36,192 nucleotides of DNA, taken from NCBI GenBank assembly GCA_933822405.4, contig CAKOGP040000757.1, positions 1 through 36,192 of the forward strand. Reading direction: 5' to 3'. Positions 18,944-28,319 of the stretch are shown in pieces. Position numbers and translations under genes: made by a program. The notes beneath the pieces are model-generated. The model saw nothing but the letters and a program-made list of their open reading frames with translations. It did not search any database and had not been told where the DNA came from. The DNA is from Cylindrotheca closterium (taxonomy: Eukaryota > Bacillariophyta > Bacillariophyceae > Bacillariales > Bacillariaceae). The first letter of the stretch is position 1. Each line of letters begins with the position of its first letter.

Positions 18944-20026
18944 TCATGCCTCGTTCGCCCCACCAGAACCTCGAATTCTTGGGGCCCGCCAAGGGAAACA
19001 AATTTCATCCAACGGTCGGATTTGTTCATCAGTCAGAGGCAGGCAAGCCCCCTTTCCCGCTCGCCTGTATTGTTGTGTCCGCATCCAAGTGTACAAACTA
19101 CTTGGTGCCTTCACCTTTAGATTCCCATACGTTTTGTAGAATTCGGCTAGTTCTTGGTATTTCTTTTGCCAGGCAATTTGATGTGGACCTCCTGTCGGAG
19201 CCCAGGTGAAGCCAATGCCATCCAATAATCGGATTTGTTCCCTCGTGAGTGGCGCGCCGAACCCCTTTCCAACCCGTTTGCTACGCTGATTCCTCGCCCA
19301 ATTGTGTAAACTACTTCCATTCTGCACATTCACATGCCCGTGTTCTTTGTAAAAGTCGACGAGTGCCTGATACTTGGTGTGCCAGCCGATCTCGTGAGGA
19401 GCCCAGGGAAAATCAATAGTATCCAACAGTCGAATTTGCTTATCAGTGAGCAGTTTATGGTCGCCCTTTCCAAATCGTCGTCGCCTTTGTTTGTTCATCC
19501 AGGCAGACAGAGAGCTTTGATATTTGACCGCCTTCGGATGCCCATCTTTCTCATACAAGCGGGCTAGTTCTTGATACTTGACAATCCATCCCCTCTCAAA
19601 TCTTTCTTTTCTTGGTTCCCATGGAAAGTCGACTTGGTCCAACAATCGGATTTGCTCGTCAGTGAGCGCCGCTTGGGTTTTCCTTCGTCGTTTGGATCGT
19701 TGTCTGCTCATCCAAGAATACAGACTGTTGCCATGTTTCACCTCCAGATGCCCATGAATTTTGTAAAAGTCAACGAGCTCTTCGTATTTGGAATTCCATG
19801 CTGCCTGTCGGCGATCTACCTTTGTTGTTTGCCACAAGCAAGTTGCAGGTCGATGGCGGATGAGTTCCTCATGAGCTATTGTTCTACCCGATAATGCTAC
19901 CGAATGGTGAGCAACAATGCTTTTTTGCTGTTGAAATGCCGTCGTCGTAGTGCATACTAGTAGTAGTAGTAGTAGTAGTCCAAGGTGAAGCAGAACTAGT
20001 AGCGGCAATAACTGCGCATATCTCAT
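18944..20026 (-). CDS. Plastid-type presequence plus four HA (helicase-associated) repeats (360 aa)
   Basis: The ATG at 20026 is preferred because it starts a classic signal peptide (MRYAQLLPLLVLLHLG, then a Leu run), ending in TTTTAFQQQ. Its A-F step at 30-31 fits the ASAFAP-type cleavage site of proteins entering a secondary plastid. An in-frame ATG at 20125 would add 33 residues and bury the signal. From about residue 74 come four about 67-residue HA repeats (PF03457-like), each with W-x-x-K-Y-x-x-L-x-x-(F/L)-Y, a G-H/N block, SL-x-x-W-x-x-x-Q, Arg/Lys-rich turn, L-T-x-(E/K)-Q-I-R-x-L-D and W-x-P/A. HA domains occur next to helicases and are thought to bind nucleic acid; no helicase is present. 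The basic surface fits plastid DNA or RNA binding, which is inference. The Leu run is encoded by a CTA trinucleotide repeat (about 19950-19979). Confidence 0.85.
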   Translation of the reverse strand: MRYAQLLPLLVLLHLGLLLLLLLVCTTTTAFQQQKSIVAHHSVALSGRTIAHEELIRHRPATCLWQTTKVDRRQAAWNSKYEELVDFYKIHGHLEVKHGNSLYSWMSRQRSKRRRKTQAALTDEQIRLLDQVDFPWEPRKERFERGWIVKYQELARLYEKDGHPKAVKYQSSLSAWMNKQRRRRFGKGDHKLLTDKQIRLLDTIDFPWAPHEIGWHTKYQALVDFYKEHGHVNVQNGSSLHNWARNQRSKRVGKGFGAPLTREQIRLLDGIGFTWAPTGGPHQIAWQKKYQELAEFYKTYGNLKVKAPSSLYTWMRTQQYRRAGKGACLPLTDEQIRPLDEICFPWRAPRIRGSGGANEA

Positions 20027-20394
20027 TTTCTTGACTCCAATGATACACGTAAGGAGGTAATGAGTGATAACGTCGATACGGAATAGAAGGGGTTGATTTG
20101 ATCCAGCGTTGCATAAACCGATCACAACGTAGTGATTGTGATGGGCTTCATATCTGTGCTTGGGATGTGAAATAATATTCTCGTGCGTGGAAAAAATATT
20201 ATGTGAGGTTTTCCATGTCGGATGGATCGTAATCGCACGATTTTTGCGCGCACACTATGATGTCAGTTGATTTTTACATTCCAATAATCCATCACGCATC
20301 TCATCTTGAAGATCGCTATCATAATACGCATCAGATATTAATATCACATCCAACACTGCCTGAACGAATCAATCCCCCTGATTCCAGTTGTAAA
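20027..20394. promoter_or_regulatory. Divergent promoter region (368 bp)
   Basis: Shared by the HA-repeat gene (minus) and the LSMT-like gene (plus), both with plastid-type presequences. AATATTATGTGAGG near 20197 and GATATTAATATCAC near 20335 are the main AT-rich elements; the latter contains the palindrome GATATTAATATC. No canonical TATA box is certain. Confidence 0.4.
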
Positions 20395-22311
20395 ATGCTC
20401 GACCACAAGATAGTCCCATTTCACTCGCTGCTGATAGCATTGAGCTTGCTGGTTTCTCCAAATCTCACGGCAGCCTTTCAATTCCGACTTCCTCCTCCTC
20501 CTGGGGCAGTCACATCCTCGAATCTCCAACAGGACCACACACTTCACAACACTGCCCTGTACGCAGCTTCTTCAAGACAAAAAAGAGTCTCAAGTCTTCA
20601 AGAATGGGGAAAGTCTAATGATATTCAGACTAGAGGGGTTGCTATTGAATCAATACCGGGGTCTGGATTGGGCCTTCAGTCCACACAAGAAATCACAGCC
20701 GGCAGTTTGGTGGTCACCGTGCCCTCGTCCGCAACACTTTCCGTCACGAGCGGATCTTTGGGAGGACCAGATGACTTTACTGTGGAATCCATGTTCAATG
20801 ATCGCAAGTCCTTTCGTGTACTGCCGTGGTATGCCCAATTCTCTCTCTATCTCCACAAACTCAACACGATATCCTCGGTCAAGGCAGATGACACGGATCT
20901 CAAGCCGTGGCTCGATTCCCTACCTACCACCTTTGATACTCCCATTCGATGGGACAAGAAGCAACGGGACGAATGGCTTCAGTATCAACACATGTCAGAA
21001 TCTGTAGATCGTCAACAAGAAGGTATGTTTGGAATGTCGGCTACTATGATCATTCTTGGTTTTGCTATTGTTCAATGTCACATATATACACACACATACC
21101 TAACCAACCAAATAACCATTCATTCATTCATTCATGTTCTCAACATTTCAAATAACAGCATGGACTGACTTTTACCAAAAGGTCAACGCCGCACTAGATG
21201 GTACCATTAGTTGGGATGACTTTTTGTTGGGATGTGAGATTGCTCGTTCCCGAGCCTTTAGTGGCGGATACACTGGTACTATCTTCAATCCTTTGATCTA
21301 TGCCTTTACATTGGTTCTCGTCACGGTATATGCAGGTTTGGGCCTAGGAACTCTGGAACAAGCTGCCAATGGTGCTGCTCTAGTCTTTTGTGCTTCTGTC
21401 TTGAGAGACTTTGTGATCCCCAAACTCTTCAAGACCAAGAAATATGTCATTTGCCGTAAGTGCTTGTTGCTGGTGGTGGTGGTCGTGTCATTATCATGTT
21501 TGGTACTTGATTTCTAACTCTTTCAATATTTCTCATTCTTATTTGTGTTCAATATGCAGCAATCATTGACATGGCCAATCACAAATCGGCTGGTGCCACG
21601 GCCAATGTGGCGTACGAATTCTTTTCGGATGCCTACAGTCTGAGTGCGACTCCTGCCATTTCTACTGGCAACGAAATCTTCATTTCCTATGGCGAACGCA
21701 GCAACGATCAACTTTTGCAGTATTATGGATTTGTCGAGCCCAATAATCCGAATGATATCTATGTCATGCCCCCCATTCGGGAATGGGACATTGGGGCCTT
21801 GGAAGAATCCCTTGGAACCCCCTTTGCCCCAGGGCGATTGGGCAAGTTGGAACGAGCTGGTCTGTTGGGTAAGACGGCGTTGGAGGTACAAGCAGATAAG
21901 ATTAGTGAAGACAGCAGCCGCGAAACTACTAGCGACGATACGGAAGATGCTAACGGCAATCCCCGTGGTGGAGTAGTCTTGACACGAGCTGCTGGAATTG
22001 ATTTGGCCGTTCTCCAAGCACTTCGAGCATTGGTATCGACCGAGGCCGAATGGCAAGAATCCGGTGAAGCCGTGGGTAACTTTGCCGCCATGGTGAGTAC
22101 GGAAAATGAAGAGAGGGCTCGACTTGTGGCGAGGACCGCCTTGGAAATGGAACTCCAAGCTAAGCCTACGACCTTGGAAGAAGACGAGGAATTGCTCAAG
22201 CGTTCCTCGAGTAGTAGTAGCAGCATTATGGAGGACGAGGAAAGACTCGCGGTCTCATTTCGAATCGAAAAGAAAAAGATTCTCAAGGACTCAATTGCAA
22301 GGTTAAAGTAG
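20395..22311 (+). CDS. Plastid-type SET-domain protein methyltransferase, Rubisco LSMT-like (spliced, 558 aa)
   Basis: Exons 20395-21022, 21159-21455 and 21560-22311 join in one frame. The start is chosen because MLDHKIVPFHSLLIALSLL opens a signal peptide ending LTAAFQF, an A-F plastid-type junction. The mature protein begins a SET fold of the LSMT/SETD3 class: RGVAIESIPGSGLGL, then YAQFSLYLHKL, LDSLPTTFDTPIRW, RSRAFSG (a helical insert common in this class), the catalytic DMANHKSAGATANV (about 312-325; variant of N-H-S) and ISYGERSNDQLLQYYGF (about 350-366, with the conserved Tyr). A C-terminal helical domain (about 380-558), acidic with a Ser run, matches the LSMT substrate-binding region in position. 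The family methylates lysines of Rubisco, aldolase or other plastid proteins; the substrate here is unknown. Confidence 0.9.
21023..21158 (+). other. Intron 1 (136 nt) of the LSMT-like gene
   Basis: Donor GTATGT at 21023, acceptor ATAACAG ending at 21158. It splits a codon after its first base and joins QQEG to the AWTDFYQKV segment. It contains a CATT repeat run near 21118-21136. Confidence 0.9.
21456..21559 (+). other. Intron 2 (104 nt) of the LSMT-like gene
   Basis: Donor GTAAGT at 21456, acceptor ATATGCAG ending at 21559. Splicing restores YVIC-PIIDMANHKS across the catalytic SET core. Confidence 0.92.
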
Positions 22312-22598
22312 AGGACAACAATGATAGTACTGTTGTGTTGTTGATCTTATCTTTATCTTTGTCTTTGTCATCATATGACCGCATATACGGTAGTTCAAAG
22401 TATGAAGTTAGCCCACTTGTTGCCCCGGATGGTCCACTGCCCAATCCCCCTTCAACAGAGAGTTCAATCATCGTCCTCAATAAGGTATTCTTCTAACATA
22501 ATGCCTCCGCCATTTCATTCGTGGCAACTTGTACAAATCTATCAAGTCACGCGATTGAATAAACTCATTGACTCTTTCTCTTATGGTAACTATAATTT

Positions 22599-22940
22599 TT
22601 ATGGTAACCATAAGAGCTGGAACAAATACCTTAACATTGCGAAAAATGATAGGGAGACAATGGTGACACCAGCAATGATTAGAATCCTCATTGGGCTAGT
22701 CTCTGGTAATTCCTTTTCAATTTCTTCTTGATGGTCGATGTGTTTGCCATAATTCTTTTTCTTCTTCTTCTTCTTCATCATCTTTTTGGGATTCCCACCT
22801 GCAATGTTTCCTTTTCGATTCAGCTTGAGATCTTCTCCCTTTCGTCCCCATCGTGGTCGATGCCGTGCAATGGCACCACCCGATTTGATGGCCAGTTCAC
22901 CATTTTCGACTCGTTTTCTCCAAGCGGAATGACCTCCCAT
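22599..22940 (-). CDS. Small basic protein with C-terminal membrane anchor (113 aa)
   Basis: Starts MGGHSAWRKRVENGEL, continues with Gly/Arg-rich GGAIARHRPRWGRKGEDLKL and a Lys run (codon repeat, about 53-61), then an acidic stretch HQEEIEKELPE, and ends in one hydrophobic segment (about 84-110, RILIIAGVTIVSLSFFAMLRYLFQLLW). This is the layout of a single-pass protein with cytosolic or nucleoplasmic N-terminus, possibly tail-anchored. I do not recognise the family. It is convergent with the LSMT-like gene (287 bp between stops) and divergent from the large SET gene. The distinctive N-terminal composition favours a real gene over chance, but no homologue could be checked. Confidence 0.5.
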   Translation of the reverse strand: MGGHSAWRKRVENGELAIKSGGAIARHRPRWGRKGEDLKLNRKGNIAGGNPKKMMKKKKKKKNYGKHIDHQEEIEKELPETSPMRILIIAGVTIVSLSFFAMLRYLFQLLWLP

Positions 22941-23419
22941 GTTAAGAATTTAAATTATCTGTGGTTCATAATATCTAAAGCAAAAAGTGGAAATAGCATG
23001 GAGGAGTGATTCTGACGGAGGATCTCACAGTCCATTGCGATACTGTATGATTTTGATGCACCGCCTGCTGAATAATTTTTAGGTGAATTTTCACAGACGG
23101 TCTATTCAGAATATCCGGGTTTAGTCTTTTTGGTTTTCTCTAAGTAAAAGATTGCTCCAATCAAAATTCGTTGAGTCCAAATCTATAAATAGAGCAGGGG
23201 AGTCACAATGTCGCAACCCTTAACTAAAACGGGCGGAAGATCGTAAATCCTGCATCCAACTGCACCAGCACACAAAACACACCGCTGCCCGATCCCATCG
23301 TGCCACAAAACACAAACGGATCACGTATTGGTTCAACAGGAGTTGTGAGACGATAGTATCACTGTATTCCAGCGCTTGCCTTTCAACAACGATCGTTCAT
23401 AGACTCTCGATAGATCAAT
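22941..23419. promoter_or_regulatory. Divergent promoter region (479 bp)
   Basis: Between the small membrane protein (minus) and the KMT2-like gene (plus). It contains the best core promoter in the window (see 23184-23191). Confidence 0.45.
23184..23191 (+). promoter_or_regulatory. TATA box of the KMT2-like gene
   Basis: CTATAAATAGAGC is a textbook TATA box, 236 nt before the ATG at 23420. Initiation about 30 nt downstream would give a 5' leader of about 200 nt. Confidence 0.55.
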
Positions 23420-26400
23420 ATGCCTACCGACGAGGCTCCCACCCTTCGAAGACGAGCATCCTCCGGTGCCTCTGCCTCGAGCAGCAATAACGATGCCAGC
23501 ACTAGTGTGGCATCCAGTCGCCCAAAGCGACGTTCTCGTGGATTGCCAATGGGCTCTACGACTCCACCACGACGAAGAAGCAGTCGGGACAACGCCCCGC
23601 CAAAGGTGGAAACACCTCCCGAATACAAGAAACCTGCTGCTGCTGCTTCTCAGAAACCTGCCGTTGACACCAAGAAAACCACCTCATCTAGAAGCAGCAC
23701 ACGATCGTCCCGACGATCCTCGGCTCGCAACAAGACCTCTCCCAAATCGAGTCCTCAGCAACCACAACAACCAGAATTCAAGATTACGCAGGAAGATCCT
23801 GGATCATTGTTAGCAGCAGTCATCAAGAAAAAGTCTGTTACGGTTCAATTGAAACTCAATGATGAAGTTTACAATTTCGATTCATCATCGCCGTTGAAAC
23901 AGGAAGAAGAAGTACCACAAGAATCGACGACGCGCATCAAAACGGAACCATTCGAAGATGCTGAGTCTTCACCAAAAGAAGAAGAATTATCCACACCATC
24001 CTCCAGCAAGACGAATGGAAAGGAAGGAGGAGAAGACGGATCATCTTTTACAACTCCCAGGGCCAGCAAACGCCAGAAACTAAATAAGGACTCCCCCAAA
24101 GAAATGGTTGAAAAAGAAGACAATGGGAGCGGCCAAGAACCAAAAGACCAAGCGGAAGAAGAACAAGAATCTCCAAGACGCCGCAGCAAACGATCCGCTT
24201 CCATTGCATCGGTTTCGGAATCAATGAAATCGTCTCCCGATAAAGAAGATCAAGACGACGACGATAATAGTATGGACGAAGAAGACGATAGTGGGCAAGA
24301 TAATGGGGAAGAAGGAGACGACGATGATGATAATATGGAGGAAGATGATGATCAGGAAGATGATCAGGAAGACGGGGACGAAGATGATGAAGACGGGGAC
24401 GAAGCTGACCAAGAAGACGATGACGACGACGACGACAACGACGACAAGGAAGGAGAAGAGGACCAAGTAGGAGAAGAGGACGAAGAATCAAAGAACTCCA
24501 AGGATTTAGCCAAACGATCCAGTCCTCGGATTATCAAAAAGACAAAATCTGTCACAAACCGCAGAAGAGCGTCCTTGCCAACTTCCTCTCGATCACCATC
24601 TTCGAGAATTGAAACGGCCAAACGAAAGAAGAAAAAGAAGAAGGAAAAGGAAACGGAATCGGAAGAAAGCAGGGCCAAACAAAAGTCCAGCCGCACCAAG
24701 AAATCACCGAAAAGTTCGCCATCTTCTAGTAAAGGAAGCAGCAGCAGCAAGTCTAATAGACCAAACTCTCCAGTGTCACGTTCCTCTCCTTCCAAACATC
24801 ACCATCGACAGGTCATGAATTATGGGGCCAATGCAACTCCTGCCTTTTACTTTTTTCTCGCCGAGAATCGATCCAAATTGGAGCGTTCGTTGAGTCGCAG
24901 ACATCGATACTTTACCAGACTGCCAAAGGGATACGAACGAAACGAACTTGTGGCCAAAGAAGCTGCTGCATGGTGGCTCAAATTGAAGGATTCCGAAATG
25001 CGTCGATTTATGAACCTGTCCATGAGAGACATGGAAGAACGCATCACGGAATGGAAGGAAGCCAAGAATATTCAAAACATGACGGCTCAAAACGATCTGG
25101 CGGCCTACGAAGATCCATCTGAATTAACACCTGAGGATGAGCTGATGACTTTTGAACGGCACAATCGCCTTTTTTTGGGAACCACGGTGGGTTGCAAACC
25201 CTACAAACCCGAATCTGGAGTCAGCCACAATAGGATCTTGCTAGAACTCTTGCAAGACATGAGATTCCATCCGGCTCCCATGTTCATTCCAAATCGAGAC
25301 GAGGTGGAATATGGTCAAATGGATTTTTCTCGAGTTTCCATTCCCTATTTTGATGTGCATGGGCCTGTCTCGACTAGTATGGGAGATGACTGTCTGGGGT
25401 GCACTCGAGGATGGGCACACTATTGCAATGTCCTCAAGCGAAAGGTACCAGCAGTGGATCATCGGGCTCGATTGCAGCCGCCGCTTAGTTCTGTCATTGC
25501 TACACGAGTCGGCTTGGGCCTCCAACCAAAACCACAGACCGCCCTGGAGGTGGAAGGGGCGACTCCTGAAAGTGTCAAGAATCTGGAAATGCTCACGGTC
25601 CATGAAAATGCCGAAGCAAAGAAAGCAAGATGTCTGCCATGCTACCACTTTGAAACTCTGTCGAATCCTGCAGATCGGTCGGATGATATCGTCCGATTCA
25701 TTGAAGAGACGGTTGCCATGAAGGTATCCGAGCCAACCAGACCTACGGATCCCTCCCGACCTGAAATTGGCAAAAAGGGCGCGAGTCGTGCTGCTCTTCC
25801 ACTGAGCCGAAAGAGGAGTCAAGACGAGATGCACGGTGGTGGTGCCCAGGAAAGCGTCTTTAACAAGTGTGGTCGATGCCGAACCGTGATTCAAACTGAT
25901 ACTGGATGCATTCAATGCCGCCGAGCCCAGCTGGTGATCAATCTCTCCAAGAAAGATAGTGGAGATCACAGAATGGAAAATGAGTCAGGAAACTATCTCA
26001 AGGTTTCTACGCAAATGCTTGGGAGATTGACAATGAAAGAAGGTGCCATGGATTACCAGTCTCCAGGAGATGTGGCCATTGCCCAAGGAATTCTTCGACA
26101 ACGCTGGACGCCATTTGCAGTCTTACCGCCGCAGCCAATCGAATTCCCAAAGCCCAAGCAAAAGCGTACGCGAAGACAACCAGTCGAGGTCGAAGACAGC
26201 GAGGCTGATTCTTCGGATCCAGGCGAATCCATGCAAAGTGACAAGGTCTCAGTGGAAGACGAAAAGTCTGATGGCACGGACGACAAAATGGACGACAGTA
26301 GCCACGACGAAATGATGGAAGGCACGAGAACAAGACGTAATCGAGCTAGCTCACAAGGTGGAGGAGATTCTGATACCCAAGAAGAGACGATTGATCGTCA

Positions 26401-28018
26401 GCTAATGGCTCAGAAAATGAAGGACGAAGCCAGTGAATTGAACAAAAAGTGTGTTCAAACAGCATGCTTCGGAATTCTGCTTGGGCTAATGAGAAGAGAC
26501 CCTCTCCTCTTGTTTGCTTCTCCAGTAAGTGCGGAGGGCTACTCGACCATTATCAAGAACCCAATTGATTTTGGAAAGATCAAGGCCAACGTATTGGCGG
26601 AGAATTACAACACACTGGGGTCTTTTGTTTCGGATGCAAAGTTACTCTGCACGAATGCTCTTATTTACAACCCTCCTGGATCAATCTATTGGAAGACAGC
26701 TAAGGAGTTACAAGACGTCTTGGGAGAAATGCAAAAGAGGGCAAGTGAATGGATTAGAGAAATCAAAGATTGCCACGCGAATGCTTGGAGGAATGGTTCT
26801 AAAGTCAAGGTTGGCATTGACGAATCTGACCTTTATGTAGAAGACGTATTTGAAGATCTTCGAACCAAATGGCCCCAAGCCGTAGAAATGCTGGATGACA
26901 GAGATCGGCTTCGCCAACAATTGGAATCGGACTTTATGAGAACCAAGGAAAACGAAACAGCCTACTACGGCGGACTTGCCATTCGTCGAGCCGCAATCGC
27001 AGCTGATGCTTCGCTAGCACCGTACCCAGATCAAGCTGGTATCTTCAACCCAGTCGGAAGAAGAAGTCACGTCGAAGACGAAAATTTGCGAAATATGATT
27101 AGTGAACGAGTTGCCGAGGCTGTTGATCCTGTACAGCTCAAGGACATTCCGATGTGGAGGGAAGAATCCATTATGCGCCTCCTCCGGCGTTCACAGAGCC
27201 GTCGATTGGACGGACTCATTGGCTCTGTGAATGGATGCGCTCGTTGTGATGGAATGAGAATCGACCAAGATTTGAAAACTGCAATGACCGCCGAAACCAT
27301 TCGCTGGGGGCGTCAGAAGAAGAAGAACAGTGAGGTATCTCGAGTCGTAGAATCTCGCATGCATCTCAGCACTGGTAATGCCAGCCAGAAGGCTGTCGAA
27401 GAGATCAAGAAGCGACAGGAGTTAGCCTCGGAAAGTGAATACAATTCAAGCCATGTCACCACCGCGGGAGCAGTGACGGTTAAGGGTAGCGGGATTCATG
27501 GTTGGGGTCTCTTTGCAGACCAGCCATTTAAAGCTGGCGAGGTTGTGGCGGAGTATATTGGGGAGTACGTCAGCCCTGCAACCACCGAGGCGAGAGAAAG
27601 AATGTACCAAGAGCAGAGGATCCAGGATTATCAGTTCCGGATTGACGATCATCTAGTGATTGATGCTACAATGAAAGGTGGCCATGGTCGATACATCAAT
27701 CACAGCTGTAGTCCAAACTGTATTGCCAAGATTATTCGAGGGGAGACGCCGAACGAACATTTGAAACGAGTGCTCATTATAGCTCAGCGGGACATTGATG
27801 CAATGGAAGAGCTATCCTACGATTATCAGTTCCCATTGGAACTTGACTTGAAGGCTCGAATTGCTTGCAACTGTCACTCGGAGCAATGCCGTGGCTTTAT
27901 GAACTGGGACTTACCAGAGAAAGGATCCAATAGCCGTGTCTTCCGATCACAGAAACGAGGTGCGAACATGAGAGATCGTATTCGACGATTGGGCCGACCT
28001 CTGAAGGGAGACAAGTAG
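23420..28018 (+). CDS. KMT2/Trithorax-like histone methyltransferase: HMG-like, bromodomain, SET, post-SET (1532 aa)
   Basis: Single 4.6-kb exon. Order: Ser/Arg-rich disordered N-terminus (1-120); acidic Asp/Glu tract (about 277-357); basic Lys/Ser-rich stretch (about 380-465); HMG-box-like segment (about 466-553: AFYFFLAENRSKL, KEAAAWWLKL, DMEERITEWKEAK); Cys motif CLGCTRGWAHYC (about 658-669); CGRCRTVIQTDTGCIQC (about 816-832), a treble-clef-like zinc site; bromodomain (about 1007-1112: NPIDFGKIK and the acetyl-lysine pocket YNPPGSIYW); CARC (about 1273); SET (about 1342-1480: GIHGWGLFA, AEYIGEYV, YQFRIDD, VIDAT, RYINHSCSPNC, ELSYDYQFP); post-SET CNCHSEQCRGFMN (about 1483-1495). FRIDD-x-x-VIDAT and NHSCSPNC are diagnostic of H3K4 methyltransferases. 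A role in acetyl-lysine-guided H3K4 methylation is a family inference. Confidence 0.93.
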   Translation: MPTDEAPTLRRRASSGASASSSNNDASTSVASSRPKRRSRGLPMGSTTPPRRRSSRDNAPPKVETPPEYKKPAAAASQKPAVDTKKTTSSRSSTRSSRRSSARNKTSPKSSPQQPQQPEFKITQEDPGSLLAAVIKKKSVTVQLKLNDEVYNFDSSSPLKQEEEVPQESTTRIKTEPFEDAESSPKEEELSTPSSSKTNGKEGGEDGSSFTTPRASKRQKLNKDSPKEMVEKEDNGSGQEPKDQAEEEQESPRRRSKRSASIASVSESMKSSPDKEDQDDDDNSMDEEDDSGQDNGEEGDDDDDNMEEDDDQEDDQEDGDEDDEDGDEADQEDDDDDDDNDDKEGEEDQVGEEDEESKNSKDLAKRSSPRIIKKTKSVTNRRRASLPTSSRSPSSRIETAKRKKKKKKEKETESEESRAKQKSSRTKKSPKSSPSSSKGSSSSKSNRPNSPVSRSSPSKHHHRQVMNYGANATPAFYFFLAENRSKLERSLSRRHRYFTRLPKGYERNELVAKEAAAWWLKLKDSEMRRFMNLSMRDMEERITEWKEAKNIQNMTAQNDLAAYEDPSELTPEDELMTFERHNRLFLGTTVGCKPYKPESGVSHNRILLELLQDMRFHPAPMFIPNRDEVEYGQMDFSRVSIPYFDVHGPVSTSMGDDCLGCTRGWAHYCNVLKRKVPAVDHRARLQPPLSSVIATRVGLGLQPKPQTALEVEGATPESVKNLEMLTVHENAEAKKARCLPCYHFETLSNPADRSDDIVRFIEETVAMKVSEPTRPTDPSRPEIGKKGASRAALPLSRKRSQDEMHGGGAQESVFNKCGRCRTVIQTDTGCIQCRRAQLVINLSKKDSGDHRMENESGNYLKVSTQMLGRLTMKEGAMDYQSPGDVAIAQGILRQRWTPFAVLPPQPIEFPKPKQKRTRRQPVEVEDSEADSSDPGESMQSDKVSVEDEKSDGTDDKMDDSSHDEMMEGTRTRRNRASSQGGGDSDTQEETIDRQLMAQKMKDEASELNKKCVQTACFGILLGLMRRDPLLLFASPVSAEGYSTIIKNPIDFGKIKANVLAENYNTLGSFVSDAKLLCTNALIYNPPGSIYWKTAKELQDVLGEMQKRASEWIREIKDCHANAWRNGSKVKVGIDESDLYVEDVFEDLRTKWPQAVEMLDDRDRLRQQLESDFMRTKENETAYYGGLAIRRAAIAADASLAPYPDQAGIFNPVGRRSHVEDENLRNMISERVAEAVDPVQLKDIPMWREESIMRLLRRSQSRRLDGLIGSVNGCARCDGMRIDQDLKTAMTAETIRWGRQKKKNSEVSRVVESRMHLSTGNASQKAVEEIKKRQELASESEYNSSHVTTAGAVTVKGSGIHGWGLFADQPFKAGEVVAEYIGEYVSPATTEARERMYQEQRIQDYQFRIDDHLVIDATMKGGHGRYINHSCSPNCIAKIIRGETPNEHLKRVLIIAQRDIDAMEELSYDYQFPLELDLKARIACNCHSEQCRGFMNWDLPEKGSNSRVFRSQKRGANMRDRIRRLGRPLKGDK

Positions 28019-28319
28019 AAGGTTGGTTCAAAATAGTACTGTATAGTGATGCTAACTAGCCTACTATAGAAATGGATGGATGAAGTTAATTTTCATAATT
28101 TTCAAGCATAAAATGCTAGACCTATAGGTATACCGGTACCTAGCGACATGTAAACAGGTGGAATGTCCGACAGATTGATTCTTACTTCGACTTGTAGTCG
28201 GAGGAGTCCAACATGATTTCGTCAGCAAACCACGCAACAATCGAATAAGTAACAATATCAATATAAGAGCATATATACGTAGCCTAATAATATTCCTACT
28301 GCACGAAACCTTTTCCTCC
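28019..28319. other. Intergenic (301 bp) with promoter of the RRM/SIM gene
   Basis: GTATACCGGTACC (about 28129-28140) is one of the scattered palindromes. TATAAGAG at 28262-28269, followed by ATATATACG, lies about 50 nt before the next ATG and is a plausible TATA box. Confidence 0.5.

Noticed and set aside
21134..21517. Stand-alone 127-aa protein within the LSMT-like gene
   Set aside because: It is the middle exon of the SET gene plus intron sequence at both ends.
24048..24795. Leu- and Ser-rich minus-strand frames opposite the acidic tract of the KMT2-like gene
   Set aside because: Antisense of GAA/GAC-rich low complexity always gives long open frames; not genes.
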